Shown in pieces: positions 8,855-18,794 of a stretch of DNA of 64,000 bases. The position numbers and the translations under genes are program-made. The first letter of the stretch is position 1, and each line of letters opens with the position of its first letter. Location of the stretch: NCBI GenBank assembly GCA_028280065.1, contig JANQMN010000040.1:1-64000 (forward strand), given 5' to 3'. The notes beneath the pieces are model-generated. The model did no database searches, had not been told where the DNA came from, and saw only the letters and a program-made list of their open reading frames with translations. The stretch is from Hahella sp. (lineage in GTDB: Bacteria; Pseudomonadota; Gammaproteobacteria; Pseudomonadales; Oleiphilaceae).

Positions 8855-10052
8855 TGTAGTATTAAGTTCGTTGCGATTGATGGTAATAGACGACGACCTA
8901 TTCATTCACGAACTACTCGCAATGAATTTGGAAGAGATTGGTATAATACAATCTACATTTTGTCAGGGCGGCAAAGAAGCGTTAAAGAAAATTGATGGCG
9001 GTGGAATTTTCGACGTTATTTTAGTCGATTTAAAGATGCCGGAAATGGATGGAATCGAGGTGATAAGAAATCTCGCGGCGCGAAACTACCCAGGCTCTAT
9101 TCTGCTGCTCAGTGCCGAAGACAACAAAATTCTAATGGCCGTTAAAAGCCTGGCAGACGCTCATAGGTTAAACGTTCTTGGCGCACTGTCAAAGCCCGTA
9201 CCAACAGACATTCTCAAGAAAAACTTGATGCATTCTCTTGAGCAGTCAAAAAATCTAGCAATAAAGCCCTTGAGTCTCGTCTCCGCCGACGATCTGAAAG
9301 AAGCCATCGTAAACGAGCAAATCGTTCCCTATTTTCAACCTAAAATAGAAATTGGAAGTAAAAAACTCCATTCTGCAGAAGTACTAGCTAGATGGAATCA
9401 TCCTACTAAAGGAGTTATTTCACCAATTTCTTTCATTTCCGTCGCGGAAGAAAGCGGACTAATTGATGCGCTGACCCACAGTATTTTCCGCCAGGCTCTT
9501 GCACAACTTGATAGATGGAGAACAAGCACTCATCCGGACATTTTACTTAGCATAAATTTATCTACAGACAGTTTAAGCTCCATCGATCTGCCTGAGCAAA
9601 TTGAAGACCTGGCAAGTATCAATAACGTCCCATGTTCATCAATTGCACTTGAAATTACCGAAACCCGTTTGATCGAAAACATGGCTGCTTCACTGGATGT
9701 TTTGACCCGGATACGATTAAAGGGTTTTGCACTTAGCATAGATGATTTTGGTACAGGGTATTCCTCCTTATCTCAGTTAAAAAATATACCATTCACAGAG
9801 TTAAAAATTGATCGTGCCTTCGTTAATGGAGCGTCAAAGAATCATGCCGCTAAAGCCATTTTGGAATCGAGCATCGAATTAGGAAAAAAACTAAATATGC
9901 TTATCGTTGCTGAAGGTGTAGAAACACTTGAAGATTGGGAACTTTTAGCAAAATTGAACTGCGATCTGGCTCAAGGATACTTCATTGCCAAACCACTTCC
10001 AGCGGAAGGTTTTACGGACTGGATCAGCAGTTGGCAAAACGCCGCTTTTTGA
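8844..10052 (+). CDS. Receiver-EAL c-di-GMP phosphodiesterase response regulator (RocR-like layout)
   Basis: An N-terminal receiver (residues 10-135, acidic pocket 'IDDD', phospho-Asp62 in 'ILVDLKMPEMDG') is fused to an EAL domain (about 155-400). The EAL signature reads E-V-L at residue 179, and 'IDDFGTGYSSL' (Asp300, Asp301) and 'IVAEGVE' are present, so hydrolysis of c-di-GMP to pGpG is expected. The layout is that of RocR/VieA-type regulators, where phosphorylation tunes activity. I chose ATG 8844, overlapping the previous stop; the longer frame from 8778 would begin deep inside the upstream kinase gene. Confidence 0.88.
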   Translation: MATDVVLSSLRLMVIDDDLFIHELLAMNLEEIGIIQSTFCQGGKEALKKIDGGGIFDVILVDLKMPEMDGIEVIRNLAARNYPGSILLLSAEDNKILMAVKSLADAHRLNVLGALSKPVPTDILKKNLMHSLEQSKNLAIKPLSLVSADDLKEAIVNEQIVPYFQPKIEIGSKKLHSAEVLARWNHPTKGVISPISFISVAEESGLIDALTHSIFRQALAQLDRWRTSTHPDILLSINLSTDSLSSIDLPEQIEDLASINNVPCSSIALEITETRLIENMAASLDVLTRIRLKGFALSIDDFGTGYSSLSQLKNIPFTELKIDRAFVNGASKNHAAKAILESSIELGKKLNMLIVAEGVETLEDWELLAKLNCDLAQGYFIAKPLPAEGFTDWISSWQNAAF

Positions 10053-10088
10053 TTAACTACATTATATGCAAACCGCAGGACTAGCAGC

Positions 10089-11192
10089 ATGAAAAAAATA
10101 CTATTAGTGGACGATGATGAGATTGTACTGGAGTACCACTTAAATGCGCTCAAGGACCATTTTCAATTGGAAACCGCCTTAAATGGGAAGATGGCTTTAG
10201 ACATAATGGATTCAGTAAATCCCGACATCATTCTCATGGATATCCGAATGCCGGAAATTAGTGGATATGAGACCTGTGAAATCCTTAGAAAAGCGGGAAA
10301 TAAAACCCCCATTCTTTTTCTATCCGGCCTAAGCTCTTTGGAAGAACGAATGAAGGCTTACGATGTTGGGGGCAATGACTTTATAACAAAACCCGCAGAA
10401 CCTCAGGAACTCATTAAGAAAATTGAAATACTTTTAGAATATTCGCAGAAGGCGGATTCCGGCTCACAGGACACGGAGGGTATAGCGCAACAAGCATTTT
10501 CAGAACTTTCATACTTAGGCCTGGTTCTAGGCTTTTTTCGCGGGAGTAATAACATACAACGGTATGATCAATTAGCCGAAGCATTGTTTAAAATCACCAA
10601 AGCATTTGGGTTGAAATGCACTTTAATTTTTCGCCCGCAGATGACTGGTGAATACTGTTTTTTTGATGATAGTTTACATAAGAATATTGAGGTGGCTCTA
10701 TTGGAATCGCTCAGCGAGGATTCCAGAATTCTCGAATTTGGCAACCATCGGGCTGCGTTCAATTGGAGTTCCGCTTCTTTGCTTGTGAAAAACATGCCCA
10801 AAGATGATATCAAATGCGGCGCGATGCGTGATTATATCGCCTACCTAATGGATGGCGTTGAACAGTGCGCCATTAAGATTTCAATAGAATCCCGTCTCAG
10901 ATCGGCAGTCAGGAATTTTAAAAATCAGAACGAAGAAAATACATTGGAAATCGTGAAGTTAATCGATGATCTGGAAGATCGTTTTGACCGGGTTTTCTCG
11001 GAGGCGGGGTTCGATGATGACGTATCTCTACGGACAGAAGAGAAGTTAATAAGATTAATTAAAAGCGCTCGAAACAGTGCCGATGCCACGCTGCGCTCCG
11101 GCTATTCAACAGACCGAGAACTCGATGCGGTTATAAAACTTTTTGAGCCAAAGGAAGTTCAGAAGTTTAGCCAGGAAATTGAGTTATTTTAG
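10089..11192 (+). CDS. Response regulator with receiver and unrecognised C-terminal domain
   Basis: Residues 1-122 are a canonical receiver with 'LLVDDDE', phospho-Asp51 in 'IILMDIRMPEISG', 'FLSGL' and the Lys in 'FITKPAE'. The remaining 245 residues match no output domain I know. About 140-255 looks alpha/beta with a Cys-containing strand ('CTLIFRPQM'). About 265-330 is a charged, probably coiled-coil helix ('FKNQNEENTLEIVKLIDDLEDR'). No DNA-binding, GGDEF or EAL motif is visible. It lies between the REC-EAL gene (36 bp upstream) and the large hybrid kinase (24 bp downstream) and is a likely phosphorylation target of that kinase. Confidence 0.8.
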   Translation: MKKILLVDDDEIVLEYHLNALKDHFQLETALNGKMALDIMDSVNPDIILMDIRMPEISGYETCEILRKAGNKTPILFLSGLSSLEERMKAYDVGGNDFITKPAEPQELIKKIEILLEYSQKADSGSQDTEGIAQQAFSELSYLGLVLGFFRGSNNIQRYDQLAEALFKITKAFGLKCTLIFRPQMTGEYCFFDDSLHKNIEVALLESLSEDSRILEFGNHRAAFNWSSASLLVKNMPKDDIKCGAMRDYIAYLMDGVEQCAIKISIESRLRSAVRNFKNQNEENTLEIVKLIDDLEDRFDRVFSEAGFDDDVSLRTEEKLIRLIKSARNSADATLRSGYSTDRELDAVIKLFEPKEVQKFSQEIELF

Positions 11193-11216
11193 GCATATTT
11201 GCATATAAATAGGGCG

Positions 11217-14200
11217 ATGAAAAAGCGATTGTCTAATTCTTTAACATTTTGGGCGCCGGTCAGTACTCTCATTATTGTCTTCTTTTCTATTCTCTTAAGT
11301 TCGGGAATTGTCTACTGGAGTACGGTTCATGTTATGGAGACTGAAGGGAAGTCTCAAATCGACTATTTATTAAGTTCCTTGAAAGCCAGGACTGAAATTG
11401 TCGCAGCCAAAAATGATTATGAGAAGCTCAGACACGAGATCACATTTATAGGCACTATCCCTGGAGTCCTGCATGTCGCTATTGTAGACGACACCGGCCG
11501 CATAATCATATCGAATCACTTTGCAAGTCAGAAGCAAATGCTCGTGGATTGGAACCCCTCTATCAAGGAAGAACTACTACTACGCTTCCTCAAGGAACAT
11601 CCGCTTCAGATCATTATCGACCAAGAAAACGAAAATGCAGACGGGTTTTTAAGTTTTTCGTTGCCTTCGGAGGGCGGGTTGCCGTCCAGTCGAAGAGGCC
11701 TGGTTTATATCCAATACGATCTCGCATACAAACGATTAAATATGGTGAGGCATATCTATTACAAAGTAGGACTATTCTGGATGATCGGCATTCTGCTAAT
11801 CGTCGGAGTCATGGTGGTTCTTCGCGTTTTTGTCACCAGGCCGATATCCAAATTGGTCGACCATGCGCTATTGTTAGCCAAGGGTAACTATCATCGGTCG
11901 CTTCAGATAAAAGGCAGCGCTGAGTTGGTGACTCTGGCGAACGTTTTTGAGGAAATGAGAATCTCTATATCAAGCCATATAGCAGACCTCGAAAGAAATC
12001 GTGCTACGCTCGAGTCTTGCGTTAATCAACGCACTAATGCGCTCAAAAATGCCAATATCAACTACCAGCATGCCCAAAAACTGGCAAAGCTTGGCCGTTG
12101 GGAAATTGACACCTTGACCGGGGAGTGTGATTTTTCCATCGAAGCGTTTGATATTTTAGGGATTGACCGAAAGGAGGAAGGTTCGGCGGATATACTCTTC
12201 CGCCATGCTGTCGGCGACGTAAAGCAACAGGCTGAAATGCTGCGAAATCTCTTTCATAGCGAGAAGGAGTTTCTTGACCTCAACTACCAGATTGAAGTAC
12301 AGGAGAAGCTCCTGCATCTCAGAATGGTCGCTGAACACATCCATAATCCTGACGATAATACGAGCAAGGTTGTTGGGATTGTTCAAGATGTTAGTGAGCA
12401 ATTGAGAAAGGAGCAGTACCTACAGAAAAGTGAAGCAAGGATGCGGGCGATAATCGAAACAGCTGCGGATGCAATAATTGTTATAGATACCAAAGGGCTA
12501 ATAGAGGAGTTCAGTCCCGCAGCGGAGAGGATTTTTGGCTACTCGATTGAGGAGGTATTGGGGCATAACGTATCAATGTTAATGTCCGATCCTTACCGAA
12601 GCGATCACGATCAGTATCTACTTAATTATTATGAAACCGGCACTAAACATGTAATCGGTAAAAACCGGGAAAGAACCGGGAGGCGTAAAAACGGGCAAGT
12701 TTTTCCAATTGATCTCACGGTGGCGGAAACCGTAATTCAGGATGCCACATATTTTACTGCCATAATTCGGGACATAACAGCCAGAAAAGAATCAGAACGC
12801 ATTCTTTTCGATGCGATTAAAGAAGCGCAAGATGCCACACAGGCAAAGACAGACTTTTTGGCAAATATGTCGCACGAAATACGTACCCCCATGAATGCGA
12901 TAATGGGGTTGTCTTTTTTGGCGCTGCAATCCTCTCCTACTCCGAAACAGCGTAATTACCTGCAGAAAATTCATAGATCCGCAGACGGCTTATTGCAAAT
13001 TATCAACGATATACTCGATGTTTCCAAAATAGAGGCGGGTAAACTCGAACTTGAATCAATAAGATTTCGGCTGGAAGATGTGATCGAGCATGTTCGGAAT
13101 ATTCTGGATGTGCGTTGTATGGAAAAGTCAATCAAATTTAAGGTTAACGTTGGATCATCGGTGCCAACCGCTCTTGTGGGAGACCCTCTGAGACTCGGCC
13201 AAATAATATTGAATCTGGGCAATAATGCCGTCAAGTTTACGCCGATAAATGGTGCAATTTCTATCAAGGTCATCGTCAAAAATCGAAATAGTACAGATAC
13301 CGAATTGGAGTTTTCCGTGGTGGATTCAGGAATTGGTATTTCTGAGGAAATACAAGCAAAACTCTTCGAGGCCTTCACGCAGGCTGATTCCTCAACAACT
13401 CGGGAGTATGGCGGGACTGGGTTGGGACTGACTATTAGCAAGAATTTGGTTGAAATGATGGGCGGTAGGCTATGGGTCGAAAGCAGGATAAATCAAGGAT
13501 CGAAGTTTTCATTCACGGCAGTTATGGCTGTTCAGCAAGGAAATCCCTCCCCCAGAAATACAGGCAATCTGGGTATCAACGCAGATTTTTTGGCTAAAGA
13601 TTTCAGCGACTATAAGATTTTGCTGGTAGAGGATAACCCCATCAACCAGGAAATTGCTCTCGAACTACTAAATAATTTAGGTGTGCATGTGGTTACGGCC
13701 TTAAACGGACAAGAAGCGCTGGATGTGCTGGCTGCAGAGAAGGTTAATGCCGTATTGATGGATTGCCAGATGCCAGTAATGGACGGTTACACGACAACGC
13801 GAAAAATAAGGGAACAGGAGAAGTTTCAAGATCTGCCAGTTATCGCTTTGACGGCTAATGTCATGAGGCATGATTTAGAAAAAATTAAAGAATGCGGCAT
13901 GAGTGATTTCGTGGCGAAACCCATAGATGTGAATCATCTATACAAAACCCTCGCAACCTGGTTAAAACCAAAGCAAAAAGCAAATGGGTGCGCAGCAACC
14001 ACAAATGAAACTCAAATGAATATGCGCGGAGTTCCCAGCCTCCCCGGTATCGATAGTAAATCCGGTTTGAAGCACGTAAATCAAAATGTCGATTTTTATC
14101 GAAAGATGCTGTTCAAGTTTAAAGAAAGCCAAGCCGGGTTCGCTTCTGCGTTTGCCGAAATTGAACAACAGGGAGATATAGAAGCCACCGTTAGATGCGT

Positions 14201-14618
14201 TCACACGTTGAAAGGTCAGGCCGGTTACCTAGGCCTGACAAGAGTGGAAGCGACTGCAAAAGCACTTGAGGAAGCCTATGAGAACAATTCCGGGAACTCA
14301 CGAGAGCTTCTGGACGCCGTGGAGGAAGCAGTTGCTGAAGTTGTGGATTCCTTAAATTCACTCGATAGCAAAAGCGATTTACTATCCGACGAATCGGAAA
14401 ACATTTCGGAAAATTCTATTTCGGCGTTACAGGAACTACTAGCTCACTTAAGGAACCATAGCGTCAGGTCTTCCATTGCGGCAAACCGGCTTCAGCCGAT
14501 GCTTGGAGAAAAATACAGCAACGAGATGAAGGCCATTATTGAAAAAATTGAAGAGTTCGATTTTTATACTGCAGAGATGCAGGTATCTTCCTTGAAGGAC
14601 CAACTGGAGAAGACTTAG
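11217..14618 (+). CDS. Membrane hybrid sensor kinase with PAS, REC and HPt domains (BarA-like layout)
   Basis: The 1133-residue protein has a first membrane helix at about 12-32, a periplasmic sensor to about 180, a second helix near 185-205, HAMP, and two PAS segments (about 275-395 and 400-520). HisKA follows with His553 in '[14 protein letters not shown]', then HATPase ('DSGIGIS', 'GGTGLGL'), a receiver with Asp849 in '[13 protein letters not shown]', and a C-terminal HPt with His996 in '[10 protein letters not shown]'. This is the unorthodox tripartite architecture, able to pass phosphate His-Asp-His and then to separate receivers. ATG 11217 is preferred over a TTG at 11199 because AGGG lies just before it. 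It ends the operon and is the only complete kinase in it. Confidence 0.92.
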   Translation: MKKRLSNSLTFWAPVSTLIIVFFSILLSSGIVYWSTVHVMETEGKSQIDYLLSSLKARTEIVAAKNDYEKLRHEITFIGTIPGVLHVAIVDDTGRIIISNHFASQKQMLVDWNPSIKEELLLRFLKEHPLQIIIDQENENADGFLSFSLPSEGGLPSSRRGLVYIQYDLAYKRLNMVRHIYYKVGLFWMIGILLIVGVMVVLRVFVTRPISKLVDHALLLAKGNYHRSLQIKGSAELVTLANVFEEMRISISSHIADLERNRATLESCVNQRTNALKNANINYQHAQKLAKLGRWEIDTLTGECDFSIEAFDILGIDRKEEGSADILFRHAVGDVKQQAEMLRNLFHSEKEFLDLNYQIEVQEKLLHLRMVAEHIHNPDDNTSKVVGIVQDVSEQLRKEQYLQKSEARMRAIIETAADAIIVIDTKGLIEEFSPAAERIFGYSIEEVLGHNVSMLMSDPYRSDHDQYLLNYYETGTKHVIGKNRERTGRRKNGQVFPIDLTVAETVIQDATYFTAIIRDITARKESERILFDAIKEAQDATQAKTDFLANMSHEIRTPMNAIMGLSFLALQSSPTPKQRNYLQKIHRSADGLLQIINDILDVSKIEAGKLELESIRFRLEDVIEHVRNILDVRCMEKSIKFKVNVGSSVPTALVGDPLRLGQIILNLGNNAVKFTPINGAISIKVIVKNRNSTDTELEFSVVDSGIGISEEIQAKLFEAFTQADSSTTREYGGTGLGLTISKNLVEMMGGRLWVESRINQGSKFSFTAVMAVQQGNPSPRNTGNLGINADFLAKDFSDYKILLVEDNPINQEIALELLNNLGVHVVTALNGQEALDVLAAEKVNAVLMDCQMPVMDGYTTTRKIREQEKFQDLPVIALTANVMRHDLEKIKECGMSDFVAKPIDVNHLYKTLATWLKPKQKANGCAATTNETQMNMRGVPSLPGIDSKSGLKHVNQNVDFYRKMLFKFKESQAGFASAFAEIEQQGDIEATVRCVHTLKGQAGYLGLTRVEATAKALEEAYENNSGNSRELLDAVEEAVAEVVDSLNSLDSKSDLLSDESENISENSISALQELLAHLRNHSVRSSIAANRLQPMLGEKYSNEMKAIIEKIEEFDFYTAEMQVSSLKDQLEKT

Positions 14619-14694
14619 TCATGGATAATAGAATGTAGATCGGATTAGTCACCGGGCGTTATCCTGAATCACAGTGGCCGTCGCTAATTTTGGG

Positions 14695-16293
14695 TTATAC
14701 ACAAGCATGCACGGGTGACTCGACAGGCTTAGTATCATGTTTCGTGCATTGCTTGCTTTTTTCCTGAATGAAACCCGCCCAATGCTGTATTGCCATGGGT
14801 TTACCGAAATACCACCCTTGGCCAAATTCTATACCTTGTGCTTCGACGAGTTCTTTCTGTTCTTTGTTTTCAATGCCTTCTGCAATACAAGACAAGCCGA
14901 GCCGACTAGCAATTGCGCTAATCTGGGGGACCAATGATGACAACAATGAGCTTTTTTCAATGTTGCTGATAAATTGCCGGTCGATTTTCAGGTTGTGGCA
15001 GTTTATAGACTCAAGTTGGCCCAGGTTCGAATAGCCGGTGCCGAAATCGTCGATCGAAATCTTTAATCCCACATCCGAGAGTTTCGCTATTTGTCTTTTG
15101 GCTTCCTGCCGGTCTAAAACTTGGTCTTCAACAATTTCAATATTGATATCATACTTGGATAAATAGGGACTTACTATGCGGATGAGTTCCTTTACGTTTT
15201 CGGGCGTCAGATCATCGGGAAACAGGTTAAAGCTGACTTTGAAGTCACGCGGCAAACTCAGGTCGCTTAGCTCTATAAATGTTTTTCGAAACTGCTGTGT
15301 TGTAAACTGCCAGGTGAGTCTGTGTTCTTTTAACAGCGGAATAAACTGATCGGGGTAGAGGGGCCCAAATCTATCCTGATAACGTGCAAGTACCTCGCAT
15401 CCTATCATGCGTTCGGAACTTAACTGAACAATGGGTTGGTAAACGCTATAAAAGAAGTCATTGTCTATACCCGACTTGACACGATATCGTGTGCTGGAGA
15501 GCCGGTGTTCAAACGGGTATAGGTTCCTCATACATAACCAAAACAAAAACCCGGCAATGATAAATGACACCAAGATAGGGTTTTGATTCCTTTTCCATAT
15601 TACCAGCGCCCCAATCTTGGCAGCGACACAGTAACCAAGCATTTCGTCGCACTTTTGTGAATAGAGACTGCGGGAGTCGAATAGGCTCATGGTAAGCAAC
15701 TTGTTAATGGGTTGATATATGCCTTTGCTACCGTAAACGTGATGAAAAGAGTCATAGTCGGAAAATACAATTTGCAGTCCTTTCGGCGGAATATCCAATA
15801 ACTCCAATGCGCTACTGTGAATAACGACGTTGTAATTTCCTTGTTCAGAGATAATTGCAGTTTTCTGAACCTCCTGGTTGGCGAATAATGCCAAGGGGTG
15901 GTCGGTCAATACCTTGGTGTTGCGGGGTGTCGCATAGGTGGCCGGCGGTTCGGGAATTGGCGCAGGCAATATGCCTCCTGAAGTCGTGCAGGTAATATGC
16001 TTGTTTTGAATGAAGCCAATTTCCTTCAGGAACTGGGATCTAAACAGCGCACGTTCCATCTCTGCCATCGTTTCATCGTGACATACCCGGTAATTCAACT
16101 CATTTAGATTGCGTAATACGCTGTTAACCTCGTCTACGACACTGCGAATAAGTAAGTAGGCTTTGTCTAGCTGAGCCATTTGATTATTCTTTTCGGACTC
16201 GACAATATATTTGAAAGTCAAAAGCAGCACTATGCCGGCGGCGCAGACACTCAGGAAAGTGGAACACAATTTTTGTCTCATCAACTTGGTCAT
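14695..16293 (-). CDS. Membrane EAL phosphodiesterase with CSS-like periplasmic sensor
   Basis: In 532 residues: a membrane helix at about 12-30, a periplasmic region to about 235 with the redox-type motif 'CTTSGG' (a CSS-motif variant) and a second cysteine pair ('SQKCDEMLGYC'), a second helix near 238-258, and a cytoplasmic EAL domain from about 275. The catalytic signatures are 'CEVLARY', 'EIVE', 'IDDFGTGYSNLG' and 'IAEGIEN', all present, so c-di-GMP hydrolysis is expected. CSS-EAL proteins sense disulfide state in the periplasm. It is convergent with the hybrid kinase gene, so it is a neighbour and probably not part of that operon. The last 20 residues are a nonconserved tail. Confidence 0.88.
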   Translation of the reverse strand: MTKLMRQKLCSTFLSVCAAGIVLLLTFKYIVESEKNNQMAQLDKAYLLIRSVVDEVNSVLRNLNELNYRVCHDETMAEMERALFRSQFLKEIGFIQNKHITCTTSGGILPAPIPEPPATYATPRNTKVLTDHPLALFANQEVQKTAIISEQGNYNVVIHSSALELLDIPPKGLQIVFSDYDSFHHVYGSKGIYQPINKLLTMSLFDSRSLYSQKCDEMLGYCVAAKIGALVIWKRNQNPILVSFIIAGFLFWLCMRNLYPFEHRLSSTRYRVKSGIDNDFFYSVYQPIVQLSSERMIGCEVLARYQDRFGPLYPDQFIPLLKEHRLTWQFTTQQFRKTFIELSDLSLPRDFKVSFNLFPDDLTPENVKELIRIVSPYLSKYDINIEIVEDQVLDRQEAKRQIAKLSDVGLKISIDDFGTGYSNLGQLESINCHNLKIDRQFISNIEKSSLLSSLVPQISAIASRLGLSCIAEGIENKEQKELVEAQGIEFGQGWYFGKPMAIQHWAGFIQEKSKQCTKHDTKPVESPVHACV

Positions 16294-16412
16294 TGTTTAC
16301 TAGCTCCTGAGATCTATTGATTTACCGGGAGGGTTAGTTCACTACCGTAACAGGTTGTAACCAGTACTTCACAGGATGCCAAAGCGTTTAAAACTTAGGC
16401 AGTAAATTACGG

Positions 16413-16937
16413 TTAAGCGAGAGCACAGATAGCATCCGACTGGCAGACGGAGCGAGGCACCCGGCGTTTCCGTGAGATTGTTTGCTGGATCGCCAGGTCA
16501 TCTTGATCAGTAAACGGAATGCGAAGGGTGCTGGGATGAACGGCCTTCAGCCGCATGCTAAGAAACCTTGCGCTGGTATTCCGTAACAATAAGATTATCG
16601 CCGAACGTTCTAGCTGAAGGTGGTCAGCGATATCCTGTAAAACAGGGTGGTTGCAGTGAAGACTGAGGTTGACCGAACTTGAGTCCCGGTCGAATCTGCC
16701 AATTTGCGGTTTGGATAACAGCGCCATGATCAGTACTTCCCAGAATTCGGCGCCTATTAATCCTTTGCTTGTAAGCAGTTGATTATATTGAATATATATA
16801 CGGTCGAATTGATCCCGCATGATAAGACATGCATCCGCTACCTCTGACTCTTCGGCGGCCATGTAGCGCAGAACAGAAATTTGAAAATCCTGTGCGGCAA
16901 CAAGGGTGGAAAATGGCAAATATAGCAATGTACTCAT
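16413..16937 (-). CDS. Hypothetical protein, 174 aa
   Basis: No family recognised. The reading frame is open with a GAGAG ribosome site before ATG 16937. The sequence is mostly helical: 'EVADACLIMRDQFDRIYIQYNQLL' (about 33-56) is amphipathic. 'NHPVLQDIADHLQLERSAIILLLRNTSARF' (about 97-126) has the spacing of a helix-turn-helix, which is suggestive only. The basic C-terminus 'ISRKRRVPRS' could contact nucleic acid or membrane. It lies between the CSS-EAL gene and the divergent TolB/TPR regulator; a 52 base inverted repeat is shared with the latter. A role as a small regulator is a guess. Confidence 0.55.
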   Translation of the reverse strand: MSTLLYLPFSTLVAAQDFQISVLRYMAAEESEVADACLIMRDQFDRIYIQYNQLLTSKGLIGAEFWEVLIMALLSKPQIGRFDRDSSSVNLSLHCNHPVLQDIADHLQLERSAIILLLRNTSARFLSMRLKAVHPSTLRIPFTDQDDLAIQQTISRKRRVPRSVCQSDAICALA

Positions 16938-17001
16938 TGATCAGCTCTCGTATTGGGGGGGCGACGACATCTGTCGGGCCTGTGCTAAAATTGTTCAACA
17001 T

Positions 17002-17053
17002 TTAACGGCATGATTTACTTTTCGATGGAAAAATCGAAGTAATTTACCGTTAA
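17002..17053. promoter_or_regulatory. Imperfect long inverted repeat in a divergent promoter region
   Basis: TTAACGG (17002-17008) pairs with CCGTTAA (17047-17053), and TTACTTTTCGAT (17015-17026) pairs imperfectly with ATCGAAGTAA (17033-17042). The whole can fold into one long hairpin, or serve as a two-sided operator between the genes at 16937 (minus) and 17084 (plus). No identical copy was noticed elsewhere in the window. Confidence 0.45.
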
Positions 17054-17083
17054 CCGGCAGGATGCTTGAGTAAGACTGGCTAA

Positions 17084-18676
17084 ATGCGGACTCGAAGCAT
17101 GGAAAATCAGCGGGAAATAGAACTGCAGTTAAATCGGCTCGTGCAGAGTGAAGAATTTAAGAATTCTCACCGGTTGCAGGCGTTGCTTTCCTATCTGGTT
17201 ACCCAAACCTTAAATGGCAACGCTCATTTGCTGAAGGGTTATACCATTGGCGTTGATGTTTTTGAGCGTTCCGCTGATTTCGATACCAATAACGATCCCA
17301 TCGTCCGCGTCCAAGCGGGAAAGCTCCGAAAAAAACTCGAACATTATTACCTGACGGAAGGTCTTGGCGATCCGGTTCGGATTGCTTTGCCGAAGGGAAC
17401 CTATGTTCCAGTCATGGAGTCGGTACAGGCAGAGCGCGCCGTTCAACTGCCTGACGTGCCGGAATCCGAAACCAAGCCCGTCAAGATGGCGATTTTTCCG
17501 TTTCAAATGTTGAGGAAGGAAGACGAAAATTACTTTAGTGCTGGTTTAACCGAAGAAATCAGTACTTTATTGACACGCTACTCGGACATAACAATTGTCG
17601 GGCGACACGCGTTGGAGCATTTTAACAATGTCGATCAAAGTCTGCTCTTGCTCCATCAAGACTATGGCATTGAATATGTGTTGACCGGCCATATTCTCAC
17701 TGCCGCTGATCACTTCAGGTTGAATTTGCAACTGATCGATGTCCAGACTAATGCCACTGTTTGGGCTGAGAGTTTTAGCGCCAAAATGTCCGCTGCTTCG
17801 CTTTTTGCGGTTCAGGAAGATATTGCAGAAAAGGTTCTGGCAAGGGTTGCTTTGTCTTATGGCGCAATTAACCGTCATCGTACCCGGCAGGCGTTGCGTA
17901 AACCGCCAAAAAACTTGACGCACTATGAGTGGGTATTGCGCGCCTATGAATATATAGAAAATCCGACCATATCGAAGCATGCTTTGGTCCGTTCCGGTTT
18001 GGAACAAACCGTGGCGAAGAACCCGGATTACGCTGATGCCTGGATTATGCTGGCGTGGTTATATGGCGACGAATATCGTTTCGCGTTTAATAGACGCTCT
18101 GAGGGTTCAGCCCTGGATATCGCATTAGATGCAGCTACCAGAGCGACTACGCTTGATCCGGAAAATTGTAGAGCCTTTCAACAGCTGGCAATTGTCCATT
18201 ACTGTCGCAAGGAAATTGGCAAGTTCCAACAGGCAGCCGATACCGCACTTAGAATCAACTCGAAGGATGCCTACACGCTAGCAGATCTGGGAACCTTGTA
18301 TTGCTTGATTGGAGATTGGACCCAGGGTTTAACCATGGTTGACAAAGCGATTAGCCTAAACCCATTGCACCCGGACTGGTACTTCATTGCAAAAGTGCTT
18401 CATGCCTTCATTAACCGACAATATAACGATGCGTTAGTGCTTGCGCTTAAATTTCGTGCAACACAGTTCTATTTGTTTCATTTTTTTCTTACTTTGATCT
18501 ATATAGAACTGGGCCGGGAAGCCGAAGCCGAACTAGCGCTAAACGACTTACTGCATGTATATCCCGGCTTTCAAAATCAGGTAGAGGAGAATCTGGCCAG
18601 AATTTTTCTTGATGGTTCGTTACGCGATGCATTGCTTGCGTCCTGGCTAAAGATCTCAACTGCATTTAAGTTGTAA
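17084..18676 (+). CDS. TolB/FlgO-like N-domain plus TPR signalling protein
   Basis: The first 90 residues match a domain common at the front of bacterial TPR regulators: 'LQALLSYLVTQTLNG', 'LKGYTIGVDVFER', 'DPIVRVQAGKLRKKLEHYY', probably a winged-helix. Residues 127-260 look like the TolB-like domain that often accompanies adenylate cyclases ('MAIFPFQML', 'YFSAGLTEEISTLLTRY', 'VLTGHI'). The rest (about 290-500) contains TPR repeats with W/Y/A/P spacing, for example 'NPDYADAWIMLAWLYG' and 'DAYTLADLGTLYCLIGDW'. No cyclase catalytic domain is present. A start at ATG 17099 is equally possible. It is transcribed alone, and its likely role is protein-protein signalling or transcription control. Confidence 0.75.
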   Translation: MRTRSMENQREIELQLNRLVQSEEFKNSHRLQALLSYLVTQTLNGNAHLLKGYTIGVDVFERSADFDTNNDPIVRVQAGKLRKKLEHYYLTEGLGDPVRIALPKGTYVPVMESVQAERAVQLPDVPESETKPVKMAIFPFQMLRKEDENYFSAGLTEEISTLLTRYSDITIVGRHALEHFNNVDQSLLLLHQDYGIEYVLTGHILTAADHFRLNLQLIDVQTNATVWAESFSAKMSAASLFAVQEDIAEKVLARVALSYGAINRHRTRQALRKPPKNLTHYEWVLRAYEYIENPTISKHALVRSGLEQTVAKNPDYADAWIMLAWLYGDEYRFAFNRRSEGSALDIALDAATRATTLDPENCRAFQQLAIVHYCRKEIGKFQQAADTALRINSKDAYTLADLGTLYCLIGDWTQGLTMVDKAISLNPLHPDWYFIAKVLHAFINRQYNDALVLALKFRATQFYLFHFFLTLIYIELGREAEAELALNDLLHVYPGFQNQVEENLARIFLDGSLRDALLASWLKISTAFKL

Positions 18677-18794
18677 AATCAATAACACTTCAATGCCGGC
18701 TTTGAAAACGCATTAAGATACCCAACCGGATTCTTGAAAAACCAAGAAAGGAAAGTGTAGTGTCGCGAGTTGAAAACTATTCGGAGTGCAGTCA

